Notes: a model not told the origin generated them from the sequence alone. A stretch of 64,000 nucleotides of DNA from Hysterangium stoloniferum (GCA_015178975.1 WHVD01000066.1:1-64000); one strand, 5' to 3'; positions 21,454 through 33,314 are shown, numbered from the stretch's first letter. Made by a program: numbers and translations.

Positions 21454-21699
21454 GATTATGCGCTCGCGCAGGACAAGTCATTCAAGCAATGGGTTAAGAA
21501 GTATGCTGCGGATGAGTCGTTGTTCTTCGCCGAGTGCGTAACTTTTTCTCTCCCCCGGCTCTCATAGTTGTTTGACGTCCCTCCTTCGTCTAGTTTCTCC
21601 AAAGCCTTCGGCAAGCTTCTCGAACTTGGCGTTCCCTCCTTACAGTGGGTTTCCCCAGAACCCTGGGAACTGAAGACTGTTGAGGAACAGTCTAAATGA
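21454..21699 (+). pseudogene. Cytochrome c peroxidase 3' exons, right arm copy
   Basis: Exon 21454-21533 begins DYALAQDKSFKQWVKKYA, followed by a canonical intron 21534-21593 (GTGCGT...TCTAG). Exon 21594-21699 reads DFSKAFGKLLELGVP and ends LKTVEEQSK-stop. The string aligns by eye with the C-terminus of fungal mitochondrial cytochrome c peroxidase (class I haem peroxidase; the yeast protein has DYSLIQD...FFKDFSKAFEKLLENG). The upstream GATGTAG looks like the preceding acceptor. Only about the last 60 of some 300 residues are present, without catalytic Trp/His residues. The copy is frame-intact and the intron is kept, so it was copied from DNA, not mRNA. Confidence 0.8.
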
Positions 21700-22178
21700 T
21701 GAAGATGCCTCAACCGGAAGCCCACGATTATCATACCTCATAATTCTAAGAATCTATAAATGTGTTCAGATAGATGTGGTCCATCAAACAGCTATACCTT
21801 TCCAATACCAGTAGAGATGTTGCGATTATATACTGTCGTCTGATGGTGTTATGATAACTATATAATGTAGGACTTTGTGCAAGAGATGTCTTGTTGGAGG
21901 GAGGACAATTGTCTTGGGTATTTAGGGATAATTATATACAGATAATCTATGAGTGGACGAGTGGCTCTATGGTAAACTGGGGTGGTGGTACACAGGGGAT
22001 GACAGACGACAACATAATAAGAAGCGAGAGAGCGAACATACACAAGAAAGTGCGTGAGTGCAGAGGATCTTATCGATTATCCTATCATATGTGTAATCAT
22101 TACCATTCTGAGGGTCATATCGTATTTGTAATCATTACCATTTTGGGAATGTCATAGTGGGGGGCGCCAGTGGTACTT

Positions 22179-24399
22179 ATAAGGTCATGACACACGTCTC
22201 ATGGCGGGGCCATTGAGCTTGATTATGCGAGGAAATATTCCAATCGTCATGGCAACGCTGACAGCCCATGGTCCTAAGTCTCAAAATTGGGCTCATGTGG
22301 GTTGGTTTTCTGTCGATATGTAGGTGAAGAAAGTGGACAGTCACAAGAGAGGCAGACGTAACAACTAGTTGATAAATCGGAGAAGAAACTGCTTGGTGTA
22401 TACTCATAGGGTTTGGTCTGATCGCGGGCAAGAAGATGGGGCAGCTGGTGACACTTGAATTAACTGCGAGGTTCCCGGCCCACATGGAATGAATATTTGT
22501 TGGTGGGAGGGGAGGATGCGTTATCCGGGGTGCAATGGTAGTTTTTCATGATACGTTCTGCGAGTAGGAAATAGTTTATTTTTTCGATTTTTTCTTTGAT
22601 GCAATGCAGGGTTACCACCCCACATGCATTCAATCTGGACGTGACGGAAATTCAGGTGCATTTGTGACTGCTTGGGGCAGTCCAAACCCAACGGGATGGT
22701 GTCTCTGCGTGGATTGTATATGTAAATCAAGCTGTTTGTACACTCTATGCATGCATGGTGGCAACTCCCGGGGTCTGGTTTGAATGAAATGGGTATTTCA
22801 CCCCTGCATGTATGTATGGTGTGGCATTCAGACCATCCTGCAAGTACACAATCACAAGTGTATCATATTTACTGAATTGTCCTGTCTTTGACTTACACCA
22901 TCAATCTACAAATTATCGAGTAAAGCCCTACCCCCTCCCATTGCTGTTCGCCGCTGCTGAGTAGCTAATAGTTACATTCTCGTTTCCCATCACCCTTGTA
23001 TCTAGCCTGCCTTCTTACTATTTAGTCAAATTTAATAAAAATCCTGTTAGCATAATCAACTTTCATGAGCAAATGCAATGTTTCTGCGCTACACCTTGTA
23101 CCTTTTACCTCATCAATAAAGTGGTTTAGCCGCTGGAGCTGCTGGCCATGATCCGGTCCTTTTTTTTTTGGCTGGTAGAGGATAGGTGCTGGCTCCCAGA
23201 GGCTCTCAGAGTGCTCAAAGTGCAAAACATCAATAATATGTATTATTTTACAACAGATAATGTACCAATATCACTTCTAGAGTATTTAAAGCAGAAATAT
23301 AACAGAGTTTCATTACTTGGACCCTTGCTACTTACTTGATTTGTAGTTCTGTCTTGTTGTGCTCCCTGTTTGCATTGTTGTATGATAGAACAATGACTCC
23401 AAAATCTACATATGTTAGGACCCAACATCAACCACCATTCTTGGGCCTGAGTTGGATCATACTCCTCATCCCTCACATACCTGTATCACTGAATGTGAAG
23501 ACTTATTTGTAAAACATCACTTTAACTCCTATGTTCTCATGTTTTTCACTGTATCAGATGTTGTTTTTTAATGAAAACCTTGTCAAGCACTTTACTGTCT
23601 GCAGCTTTCAGGTTATACATAATGTAAAACATCAACTCTAAAATACAGTTTGGTAGGTAAACTTGGTGTGAAATGAATTAATCCAAATGTTTCCACATTT
23701 TCTATGCAATTCTCTCCAGTTATTTGTATTCCAATTGGATCTAGATTGACTGCCTTTTGTCCAAATTTGGGAGAGAGGGGGCATGGTTGAACAATATCTT
23801 CAACTTCAATAATGCCTCTGTGATGTATTAGCCTTATTTTAATACTATTTTCCAAAAAAGGAGTCAATGCTCTATCAAAATGTGCAAATATTCAATTCAC
23901 TGCAAGGTAAAATAATTTAAGTATTTGATATTAATCAGTGGCAGCCTGAATGGACTTAGAACCCTTGAAGTCAAGAGTTTACTTGAATATATGCACCCTA
24001 CTTCGCAAAGAAGGTTTTGAGAGCTGCTTTTGCAAGCTGTTCTTTTTCTGTGAAAACAACTACTAAAATATGAATAACAATTCACTGATTCCAAAACTAG
24101 ATTCGACTTCAATTCTAGCTAGTTTATATATATTTTATACTATTTATCAAACAGTAAAAATATTTATAAACAGGTCAAAAGATTAGATATAGAATAAAAC
24201 ACTATTTGGTTAATATATACTTTATTTACACTAACCTACAGGATCTTAATGTAGTCTTAAGGATCTTGCAAGGATATTCTCAGTATTTATTTATGCTCAA
24301 ACACTTAAGATATTATGTAAATATGCTTTACTGATTCACAATAAATGAGCAATGGAACAGGGATTATTTGCAATGTAATAAACAGTCAAATTACTCAAC
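22179..24399. other. Degenerate region, no identified gene
   Basis: 22.2-23.0 kb shows nothing. Between 23022 and 24112 several minus-strand frames (QRLNHFIDEVKG-type, KFGQKAVNLDPIGIQITG-type) look protein-like but stop-riddled. They may be a decayed transposase or host gene. I could not assign a family. Confidence 0.35.
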
Positions 24400-24972
24400 T
24401 AGAGGTGACTGAAGTCTTAGACTATAAATAACAATGTAAAGAAAACTAATAATCAGTACTCAATTAAGAGGTCTCTATAGTATAAAGGATTAATACCAGA
24501 AGCTCAACAAGAGGTGACCAGGGGGTAGGACTATTGTCAGAAGCTCAACTAGAGGTGACAGGGAATCCTGATTGGTGCCAGAAGCTCAACTAGAGGTGGC
24601 AATAAACTGCTAGCTGCAGTGACACACTGATGTGGTGATAAATGGGTTGATAAGATGATATGATGTTCTATTCAAGGCTGGAGCTGAGCTCCTTATATAC
24701 ATTTTAGTCTGAGACATTTAGAAGATTCTAGAAGATTGAATGATGTCATTCTGGGATGAATGATGTCATTTAGAATTTGCTAGAATTTTCTAGAGCATTA
24801 TGGAAGATTCTAACTATTTCTAAGACACTATAGAACATTCTTGGCATAATAGAGCATTCTAGAATTTTATAGAATATTCTACAATATTCTATCTACTTGT
24901 ATATATTATTTCCAATTGTTCCTTTGGAAGCCATTGGAATATTCCAGGAGTTTCCAGTTTTTTCTGCAGTAG
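24400..24972 (-). repeat. LTR-like sequence, minus strand
   Basis: AT-rich, with many TTCTAGAA-type segments and a TATATAAGGAGCTC box (minus strand, near 24695), followed by four to five degenerate copies of an AGCTCAAC(T)AGAGGTG motif at 24400-24605 (plus sense). This is the look of a retrotransposon U3-R-U5. Boundaries are not clear because a solo LTR is inserted at 24973. Confidence 0.4.
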
Positions 24973-25446
24973 TGTGAAGGGTATGCTTTTACCACAGTTT
25001 CATTGTGGTAAAACACTCCTTTTATTTTATTTATATTTTACATATTCTATTCATATTTTTCTATCTTTCATATTCTTCGAATATTGCATATTTCATTAGT
25101 TCGAAGCATTGTGTATACTTGTGGGTGCACTCAGCACCAATTAGAACTCAGACACACTTTAACCCAAGAACCACCACTCGTAAGACACAAACTAGGTCTA
25201 CTACGAGCGGTGATCAGGGTAACGTGTCAGCTACTACATAAGTAGCAGTATCTGAACTACTGAGCACTTCTGGCCTCGAACTGTAATAGTCGAGGCCTCC
25301 ACTCGAATCATCGCACTCGTTGACACCTTCGTCATCTCGTGCTCTTTCTCTCACTTTCTCTTATATTGCACCGAATAGGTCAATATCCTCCTCTTCTACT
25401 CATTTCTTCGTATATAGAACGGTCTGAACTTCCACCACTCTTCACA
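24973..25446 (+). repeat. Solo LTR, family C, TSD AGTAG
   Basis: 474 bp, TGTGAAGGGTATGC...ACTCTTCACA, flanked by AGTAG at 24968-24972 and 25447-25451. Related to 3765-4403 and 33392-34068, but shorter. Confidence 0.93.
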
Positions 25447-25505
25447 AGTAGAATACATGATGACATAATGTTTCTGCATCTGTGCATGTATGACATCCAT
25501 CACGC

Positions 25506-25735
25506 TGTGTGACTGTTGCGTACCTTGTGACTGTTGCGTGCCTTGTGACTGTTGTGTACCTTGTGACTGTTGCGTGCCTTGTGACTGTTATGCACCTTGT
25601 GACTGTTGCGCGCCTTTGTGACTGTTGCGCGCCTTTGTGACTGTTGCATGCCTTTGTGACTTTCATGCGCCTTTGTGACTGTCACATACCCTTGTGATGA
25701 CTGTCACCTGTTGTGATGACTGTCACGTTGTGATG
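25506..25735 (+). repeat. Minisatellite, about 18-19 bp unit
   Basis: Around ten head-to-tail copies of TTGTGACTGTTGCGTGCC, drifting to GTGATGACTGTCAC at the right end. The open minus frames across it are only repeat translation. Confidence 0.85.
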
Positions 25736-25802
25736 ATTTTCCCACGCACCATGTAATAAGTGCCAGGTGGCTGGTTTGATATTATTATATAGTTATTATA
25801 TT

Positions 25803-26525
25803 TGTTACGACTGTGTCGCAACCCTTCGCACACTGATGGTACCCGATGGTATATCATCGTAGTTATCCTTCTTCAATCAAGACAATATCTCGGAGGCCGT
25901 CGGTCCCCCAATGCTGACATATGCCTTCCGGTCAATCAAACCCGACTACGCCTTTCTGTCTGGTTATGCTTTGATACGTCCCTTTCATTATGTTGATCCG
26001 TTCCACTCTATGTTTCACATATGCCTATCTATATTTGTAGTCCTCAAACTATTTCCTTTTATCGTAATTTCACTCTTGGTTATCATCGGCCTCCGAACTA
26101 ATCATAAACTTCCTGTTCCTAGTCAAGCTTATTGTTAATGCCGTTTTTTGCCCTTCTCCCCATTAGTATTTTCTAGACGCCTGTTACTTGTATATGAACC
26201 CGCTGTAGTTGTAGTTACTAGGCAATCAGAATATCGACTCAGAATACCCTCATACATCTGTAACAGTCTCATACTAAGAATCCCCCCATCTGCCTTTGCG
26301 TGCACTTGTCCACTCTCAGCCCTGACCCCTGGCCCGACACTCGACTTGTCCTTCGGTCCCGATCGGTATCTCCCCAAAAGGAACTCTTTAGGATTAGTCT
26401 ACGCCAGTCTGAAATCTAAGGACACCCTATGGATATTTGCGAGGGTGCAGCACATAAGCTGAAGCCAAGTCCTTCCGATCGGTCCCCATCGGCCACCGAC
26501 ATTAGTCAGTTTTTAGTTCTTAACA
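25803..26525 (+). repeat. Solo LTR, divergent relative of family B, TSD ATATT
   Basis: 723 bp, starts TGTTACGACTG and ends GTTCTTAACA. Flanked by ATATT at 25798-25802 and 26526-26530. Near its 3' end it carries TAAGCTGAAGCCAAGTCCT, shared with the family-B LTRs at 27072, 39700 and 45046. Confidence 0.8.
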
Positions 26526-27071
26526 ATATTTACTTTTAGTTTATTATAATACTATTTTATTATTATAATATATAAATATATATTGCCTTGATTATGCGTG
26601 ATTATTTCACATCACATTTTGTCCTTGTTGGAGTTTGAAATGTCATGTGAATATCATGTGATCTTTCATGGCTGACACATTTATTTTATTAAAACAAAAA
26701 AGAATTAAATTTGTATCTAGCTTAGATTTGACTCTAAAAATATGAAATAAATTGTAAAAATTCAATTTATTTCTGAATAATATGTATACAAAGTTTTATA
26801 AGTGATATAAATACATTTTAATTCAATTTCTCAATTCTCTTTGTTTTTGGAGGGGAAATTAAAGGAAAAATTGCTAAAATACATAACAGCCTCCCTTCTG
26901 ATTACCCTTATCATCATAGTTTTTTTTCACGCTGAACATATTTGTATCTTGGTCAATAGGATTGAGGTGAAACCATTCAACATATACCAGGTGCTTGGAA
27001 TGTGAGTTGGATTTGGTCTTATCTATTGATAATAAAATATAATATTAGTAAAGGTTCCCAATGACTACATC

Positions 27072-27873
27072 TGTTACAACTGGAATTCCCACTGGACTCT
27101 GGGAACTAACTTATATGCACCCACACCCTATACACACCAATTGTCAGTTTACTGGAATTCCTGCTGGACTCCATATGTCAGACTTGTCCACATTCGACTT
27201 CATTACATTGTGTATCAGTCACCGGAATACCTGCTGGACTCCATCCCACACATCAGTCACTGGACCCTGCTCGGAAAACCCATCATCCCTCTAACTGAGC
27301 CCTATTCCCATTTTAGTCAAATGACCTGTCACAATTCAGACTCTGCTCCCACTCCATTTCCCATTATGGTTTATGACCTGTCACGATTCGGACTCCGCTC
27401 CGTCCCATTCCATTCCTAACACCAAATTTGGTGTTTACTTATCTTGTTTTATGTTTGCTAGTTTCGTTTTCATTATTACTGGATTTGGTATGATATTCAT
27501 TCCACAGTCTATATACATAGTCTGGCAGATGTTGTACATACAATGCAGTCAGAAAATCAGCTTAGATTCTCCCCAGTAATCTAGTACATTTTCTGCTCTA
27601 AACTCCTCTTTGAATTACACCACTCTCGCTAGTCGGAGCCCATAGCTCCAATGCATCTATCACTCAACCTTTAACTTATTTATCTTGACTCCCCAACCTC
27701 TCAACCCATGACCCCTCAACCCACGAACTTTGCCCAGACTCCCCGGAACTCCCATCTGCCCATTTGAAATTGGACAACATAATCTCATGAGGGAGCAGCC
27801 TATAAGCTGAAGCCAAGTCCTACTGGATTTCCTGCAGGTTTCTCTGGAAACCTCCTTGTATGCACCCTTAACA
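27072..27873 (+). repeat. Solo LTR, Gypsy family B
   Basis: 802 bp, starts TGTTACAACTGGAATTCC, ends CCCTTAACA. Flanks ACATC (27067-27071) and CCATC (27874-27878) differ by one base. Homologous over its length to the 3' LTR at 45046-45852. Confidence 0.85.
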
Positions 27874-28197
27874 CCATCACATTCTAGTGTAATGAGTCAG
27901 CAACTCACTAATGCTATGTTGTGGGACCAGCAACTCAATATCCTGTATCCAGAAATACAGTGACTCAAAAAACCCTTCCAATGTTTGGTACTTCAGATGT
28001 ATATCCTTGATACCTCAGAGGAGAAAATTGCAAAAATATCAAAAATATTTTTGAATATGCTCTATCATATCTAGATTGTTGAAATACAATGCCATTACAT
28101 AAGCTCCAAATATGGAAATACTACAAATATATATATACAGGAGGCTCATTGGAAGGGTTTTTTAGCTGACAACTCTGACCCACAAAACTACTAATAT

Positions 28198-28656
28198 TCA
28201 GTACTTAGTATGGCTGTCCTTTGCCTTCAACATTCCTGCAACCCTTCTAGGCATACTCTCAATCAAATTCTGACACACCCCTACATCAATCTTGTTCCAC
28301 TCCTCCTCCACTCTCTCTCCCACAACTCCAGTCTCCCTTAGCCTCCTCTTTTTATGATCCCACAAGTATTCAATGGGGTTGAGGTCTGGAAACTGTGCTG
28401 GCCATGGGAGGACATTAAAATCATTATCTTGAAACAAAGTCTGGGCCTTCTTGCAGGTGTATTCAGGGTCATGATCTTGCTGAAAGATGACATTACCCAC
28501 ATATTTTCCATAATAGCTGAGGCTGGTTTGAAGATTCTCCTCCATAATCTTGAGATAAAGGTACCCATCCATCCTCTCATCTATCTTGAAAGAATACCTA
28601 GGTCCTTCCCACAGCATGTAGCCCCATAATATCACAAATCCATCTCCAAACCTCAC
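28198..28656 (-). pseudogene. Tc1 transposase, C-terminal half
   Basis: Contains the VILWGYM-type strand, the second catalytic D in FQQDHDPEYT and the final glutamate in LPWPAQFPDLNPIEYLWD, i.e. the D34E half of a DD34E Tc1 transposase. Ends at about the normal C-terminus. The first Asp is missing from the element. Confidence 0.85.
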
Positions 28657-28667
28657 AAAAAGTCCCT

Positions 28668-28855
28668 TCCAATGAGTCTCCTATATATAAATATTTGTAG
28701 TATTTCCATATTTGGAGCTTGTGTAATCACACTGTATTTCCATAATGTAGATATGATAGAGCATATTCACAAATATCTTTCATATTTTTGCATTTTTATT
28801 CTCTGAGTTATCAGGGATCTAAATCTGAAGTACCAAACATTGGAAGGGTTATTGA
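28668..28855 (+). repeat. Third copy of the Tc1 terminal repeat, internal
   Basis: About 190 bp matching the right terminal repeat (29350-29545) in the same orientation: CCCTTCCAATGAGTCTCCT...CCAAACATTGGAAGGG. It is more diverged than the two outer copies. It separates the transposase halves. Confidence 0.75.
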
Positions 28856-29242
28856 GGCACCAACCATATTGAGACTATTGCACACAGTTTGGATACAGAT
28901 GGACTGGTTGGTGACATTCTTAAGAGCTTTGGCCACATCAAAAGCAGTGTCAGTCTTCTCAGAGCTGATGAGATGCTGTGCATAGTGAATATTGGTAGGG
29001 GAAAGCTTGGAGGGGTGACCACCAATAGACTTAGAGAGATGACAACAATGCTTGGAGTAAAGTCTAACGACTGTGCCAATGCCATAACCAGTAAGAGCTG
29101 CAATGTGGCTAGCTGTATGGCCAGCATCAAGCAGTGAGAGGATATGATTCTGGCTGGCAAGAGACAAAGTGCACATTTTGGGAATTGGGACATTGCTAGT
29201 TGCTAAAGGCCATGTATTTATACTCCAGCACAATGTGGTCAT
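28811..29242 (-). pseudogene. Tc1 transposase, N-terminal DNA-binding half
   Basis: The open frame has two helix-turn-helix-like parts: SLLDAGHTASHIAALTGYG, and the GGHPSKLSP hook followed by a second helix-turn-helix (ALKNVTNQSICIQTVCNSL), typical for Tc1 paired-like domains. The last about 15 codons overlap the internal terminal-repeat copy. The DDE core does not follow, so the protein is truncated. Confidence 0.75.
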
Positions 29243-29641
29243 GTGACATCATGTGACATCATGTGATTTTGTTGATAGGACCCAGTTGGAGGTGAACAAT
29301 CAACAAGGTCACATGACTATAAGCATTTATAGTCATCAAGGCTGCCAGCCAAAAAACCCTTCCAATGAGTCTCCTGTATATATATATTTGTAGTATTTCC
29401 ATATTTGGAGCTTATGTAATAAAATTGTATTTCCACAATCTATATATGATAGAGCATGCTCACAAATATTTTTGATATTTCTGTATTTTTATCCTCTGAG
29501 TTATCAAGGATATACATCTGAAGTACCAAACATTGAAAGGGTTTTTTGAGTCACTGTATTAGTAATTAGCTAGTATTTATTTAGTATAAAAGACTTGATA
29601 ACATCTCAAATAATAGAATATATTATCATCTTTTGACTACA

Positions 29642-29653
29642 GGTTATGGGCCC
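29642..29653 (+). other. Primer binding site of Copia
   Basis: GGTTATGGGCCC immediately after an LTR-like CTACA end, same as at 8634. Confidence 0.7.
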
Positions 29654-29768
29654 CAGCTGAAACTAGAACAAGTATATACTGTATATATGTACATACATAT
29701 CTCTACTCTAGAACTCAATGCTCATACTGTTACACCAGAAAATTCTAATCAAACAATAATTACCTACA

Positions 29769-32644
29769 ATGTCACTCAACCACTCAAATTCGTTATATAG
29801 AATTGACCCTTTAAATGGGGACAATTATTTTGCATGGAAACAGAAACTCAAGTGGATCTTAATAGAACAAGGTCTATGGGCATATGTGGATGGATCAACT
29901 GGAGAGCTGATGCCAGCTGACCCTAAGAATATAATGGAAGAAGAACAGCAGGCAATTATGGATTGGAAATAGAAAGATCAGCAGGCTTATGTGGGAATTT
30001 GCCTATGCATAAGTGATAATTACTTGGTATATACAGGAGGATTAATTACCGTCCTTGATGTTTGGTGAACACTATCAAACATATTTGAGGCAAAAGGCCC
30101 CATTTGTATAATTAACAAGTGCTGAGAATTCTTCAAGATGTTTGCCAAAGAAGGTGCTGATATGGAGCTACACAGATGAAAGCTCAGAACTTGACAGCAA
30201 GAACTACATAGTTGTGGAGAATATATCTCAGATAAAGACTTCACAAATACTCTACTTACTTCCCTACCAGACTCTTGGTCAACATTCATCACTGCTGACA
30301 TGAATCGAATTTCCTTCAATTAAGTTGAATAATAATCGTAAATTATTCTACTAAACTGAATACAGAAGCCTCATTCAACGAAGTATAGATTCACCCTGTT
30401 GATGAAGTGAGAGGCTAATACCAGTTGCAAAGGCTCACAGATGTTAATGTCAAAGAGTTTTGACAATCACGAAAGATAAGATCAAGAGGTAGATTAATAA
30501 TACAGATAACTAATATACAATGGAGAGATTTTCTGACTGAAGTCCTTTGCTCTTCTGATTGCCCTTTTATGCCTTTCTTTGTTAAACTATGATTAAACTA
30601 TGTATGACCTATGAATGAAATCATATATGATGTTGAAATGAGACAAGTCAAATGTAAGTCAAATAAATTCGAGGGTGTTGAAGATGTCAAATAGAATGTC
30701 AAAGTCGGAATTATAGTTGAAGATAAATTGATGTGTTGAAGATGAGTTGAAGAGTTGTTGAAAGTTACCTTGAATATTTTGTGACAATTTTGTGACTGTG
30801 ACAGTTGTAACAACTGCTGTAAACATGGGAATTGAGTTGCTTACATCAGACTCATTAATTTCCAGAATTCTGGAAGAAGCCAGATCACGGAAATTAACTA
30901 TGGAGAAATCAACTGCACTTAAGGCACAGGAAGCGAAAACTACCAAGAAGAAGCACCATACAGGTGCTGTCAAGGGAAAGTGCCAAAATTGTGGAGGAAA
31001 GGGACACTATTAAGCAGATTGCTGGGAAAAAGGTGGCGGAAAGGAAGGCCAAGCACCAAAATGGTGGAAACCAAGAAAAGATAAAGACCAGGCCAACCAG
31101 ACTGATGAAAATACCAACAGTAAAGATTTCGCATTTTGGCAGAGATTACATCAGCAGATTGGCTTGCAGATTCTGCTGCAATGACCCACATTGCCAGGAA
31201 CTGGCAAGATTTTATTAATTACATAGCTGAAGTTGCCCCAGGATCAGTCCTCAAGACCTTGGGATGAGGAACTGTCAAGTTACAGTTCAAATAAATTCTA
31301 TTCTGTTGAACTAAGGGATGTCAAGCATGTCCTAGACACACCAAATGATCTGCTAAGGATTGGGCATTTAACTGATAATGGATATGAGGCTCTATTTATG
31401 TATGTCAACAGGTGTCAAATTCAAGTTGCCTAATGGTACTATGTATATTTGGAGAAGGCCAAAAGGTTGGGTTCATGTACCAAATGAAGACACAAGTCAA
31501 TGTGAGTGCCAAATCAAGTGAATTTGCTGCAATTGCTAAAACATGCACTTGGGACAAATAGCACAGGATACTTGGCCATATCAGTATTGGAGCAGTCAAA
31601 TTATTAAAGAAAAATAAACTAGTTACAGGACTACAGGTGGATGAAACACAGGAATTCACTCAATGCAAGGCATGCATACAAGGAAAGACACAAGTGGAGC
31701 CATTTCCAAAATGGGCTGAAGACTCTGTAAGTGATATAGGCAAGTTAACCATATCCGATGTATGGGGACCAGCTGCAACTGAAGGACCAAATCATGAGAA
31801 ATATTTTTACTCATTCATGGATATTAAAACAAGGCACAGTGTTTTATTCATGGACACATCAAAGGACCAGGCCCTGAAACACTTCAAAACGTACAAGGCG
31901 TTTGTTGAAAATCAAATAAACAAAAAATTAAAGCGTATTAGGACAGACAATGGTGGTGAATACACTAGCAAACTATTCAAGATTTTTGTGCAGAGGAGGG
32001 AATAATTACAGAAAACACAGTGCCTTATTCTCCTGCCCAAAATGGGATAGCTGAGCGGTTAAATTACACAATAGTTGAACATATAAGGGCCATGATATAT
32101 GTGAAGGATTTACCAAAAACCTTATGGCCAGAAGCCATTTCATATGCATGCTATATCAAGAACCAATCACCTGCCTGATCACTTGGAGCTGACATAACAC
32201 CCCATGAAGCATTTTTCAGTAAGAAACCAGATGTGTCACAATTATAAGAATTTGGGACTAAATGTTGGGTTATGGTACCTGATGAATGGTGATCAAAATT
32301 AGATCCCAAAGTGGAAGAGCATATATTCACAGGAGTATCTGAGAACGCTAAAGCCTAGAAGTACTATAACATGAAAACTAAGCATGTTCAAACTTCTAGA
32401 AATATTACATTTGATATTACAGATACTAAACTGTACCCAATACCTGGAGAAAATGAAGGCAAAGAAATAACTACTGTCCTACTTGAGGGGGAGAGTTTCA
32501 ATGCTGAATGACCCAGTAGTACAGTAATCACACCAAATATGTCAATTGCACCCACAGAGGCCTACATTGAAGAAGTCCCATCACAACTGGACATTCAGCC
32601 ACAAGAAGTACAGCATAGTTCAAGAATTAATAATAGTACCTTAC
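29769..32644 (+). pseudogene. Decayed Copia gag-integrase, no reverse transcriptase
   Basis: Starts MSLNHSNSLYRIDPLNGDNY, a standard Copia gag opening, followed by WKQKLKWILIEQGLW. After the solo LTR at 30296-30812, gag resumes (GIELLTSDSLISRILEEARS) with a zinc knuckle CQNCGGKGHY-stop-ADC. Then come protease and GAG-pre-integrase traces, and integrase (CKACIQGKTQ; DVWGPA; RTDNGGEY; NGIAERLN) to about 32500. Stops are frequent and of mixed type (TAG, TAA, TGA). RT and RNase H are absent; the body ends where another repeat begins near 32645. Confidence 0.82.
30296..30812 (-). repeat. Solo LTR inside the Copia gag, TSD ACTGC
   Basis: 517 bp. Minus-strand start TGTTACAACTGTCACAG, plus-strand start TGACATGAATCG. 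Flanked by ACTGC at 30291-30295 and 30813-30817. Removing it and one ACTGC joins the gag frame cleanly (STFITA then VNMGIEL). Confidence 0.9.
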
Positions 32645-33314
32645 TGTCAGGGCAATATGTATATATAATATATATTTGCCATTTATTTTTTGATTTTAGT
32701 TTATTTTATTTTATTATATCTACATGTGCATACAGCAGTACTGGCAAACAGCATGAGAATGATTACATAATCACACTGCCACCACCACTGCAGTTGTGTG
32801 GTCACAACACATAGGTATGCAGCAGTGTCATGACACAATGCAACAGTGGCACGGAAGCGACAGTGCCAACATAACGATGACAGTGCCACCTATGCCCTAA
32901 ACATGGCCATGCAGTGATACAGTGACACAGTGCAGCAGCACTGCAACACAGTGCAGCAGTGGCATGGCCAGATGACAGCACCTACATAAGGCTGATGCTG
33001 CCACCTATGCCCTGATAGACACAGCGCTTCACACTGTGTGCCCATGAGGCCTCCTAGTGCACCAGCACTGCAAATGCAGTTGGCACCTATGCAAATGCCA
33101 GTGTGCCATGCAGACCTACACAGTGCCAGGTGGGGTTACATAAGTGCTGAGGTGCACTGTAGGGTGCATATATGCTGTTTTTTGCATTTTTCTTAAATTT
33201 CTAATAAATAAATAAATATTAAATAAATAGTATAAATAGTAGACCTGTACATACTCATTTATTTATTTCAATCTCTTAGGAATCCCACTAAAATAAGTGT
33301 GATCTCCCCTGTCA
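32645..33314 (+). repeat. Possible LTR remnant
   Basis: Bounded by TGTCAGGGC and CCCCTGTCA, rich in CAGTG/CACTG words, with a TATA-like stretch (AATAGTATAAATAG near 33228). No 5-bp duplication was found, so the boundaries are guesses. Confidence 0.3.

Larger units (their letters stand above)
20302..22172. mobile_element. 1.87-kb inverted-repeat element carrying gene fragments
   Basis: Two arms pair exactly about position 21237: 20296-21089 with 21385-22178 (794 bp each, identical wherever compared), separated by a 295-bp spacer. The likely element ends are CACTGGCGCC and its complement, flanked by GTAC on both sides (20298-20301, 22173-22176); because GTAC is self-complementary, the duplication and the palindrome cannot be separated. 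Near the spacer (21099) the arm terminus motif GGCGCCCCCCACTATGACAT appears once more in direct orientation. No transposase is present. Each arm carries the last exons of a cytochrome c peroxidase gene. It is either a foldback-type transposon with captured host DNA or an inverted duplication. Confidence 0.7.
27958..29556 (-). mobile_element. Tc1/mariner-type DNA transposon, dead
   Basis: 1599 bp, bounded by CAGTGACTCAAAAAACCC and its complement with TA on both sides (27956-27957, 29557-29558). Terminal inverted repeats extend about 200 bp. The transposase is on the minus strand in two halves. A third copy of the terminal repeat (28668-28855) lies between the halves in place of the segment that should hold the first catalytic aspartate. 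Confidence 0.88.
26626..29641 (+). repeat. 5' LTR of a Copia element, split by two insertions
   Basis: Begins TGTTGGAGTTTG at 26626 and ends TTTTGACTACA at 29641, directly before a GGTTATGGGCCC primer site. Removing the solo LTR (27072-27873) and the Tc1 element (27958-29556) leaves about 0.6 kb, a plausible Copia LTR. The left end is inferred from the typical start and is less certain than the right. Confidence 0.55.

Noticed and set aside
20317-22157. Duplicate small genes in the inverted repeat arms (mirror frames of 88 and 92 codons)
   Set aside because: They are the opposite-strand shadow or 3' flank of the captured peroxidase exons and have no protein-like composition.
20296-22178. Assembly artefact as sole explanation of the perfect inverted repeat
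   Set aside because: Cannot be excluded, but the GTAC flanks, defined CACTGG ends and different outer flanks argue for a real element; long reads would decide.
25442-25685. Histidine/serine/lysine repeat proteins on the minus strand
   Set aside because: Pure translation of the minisatellite in two frames.
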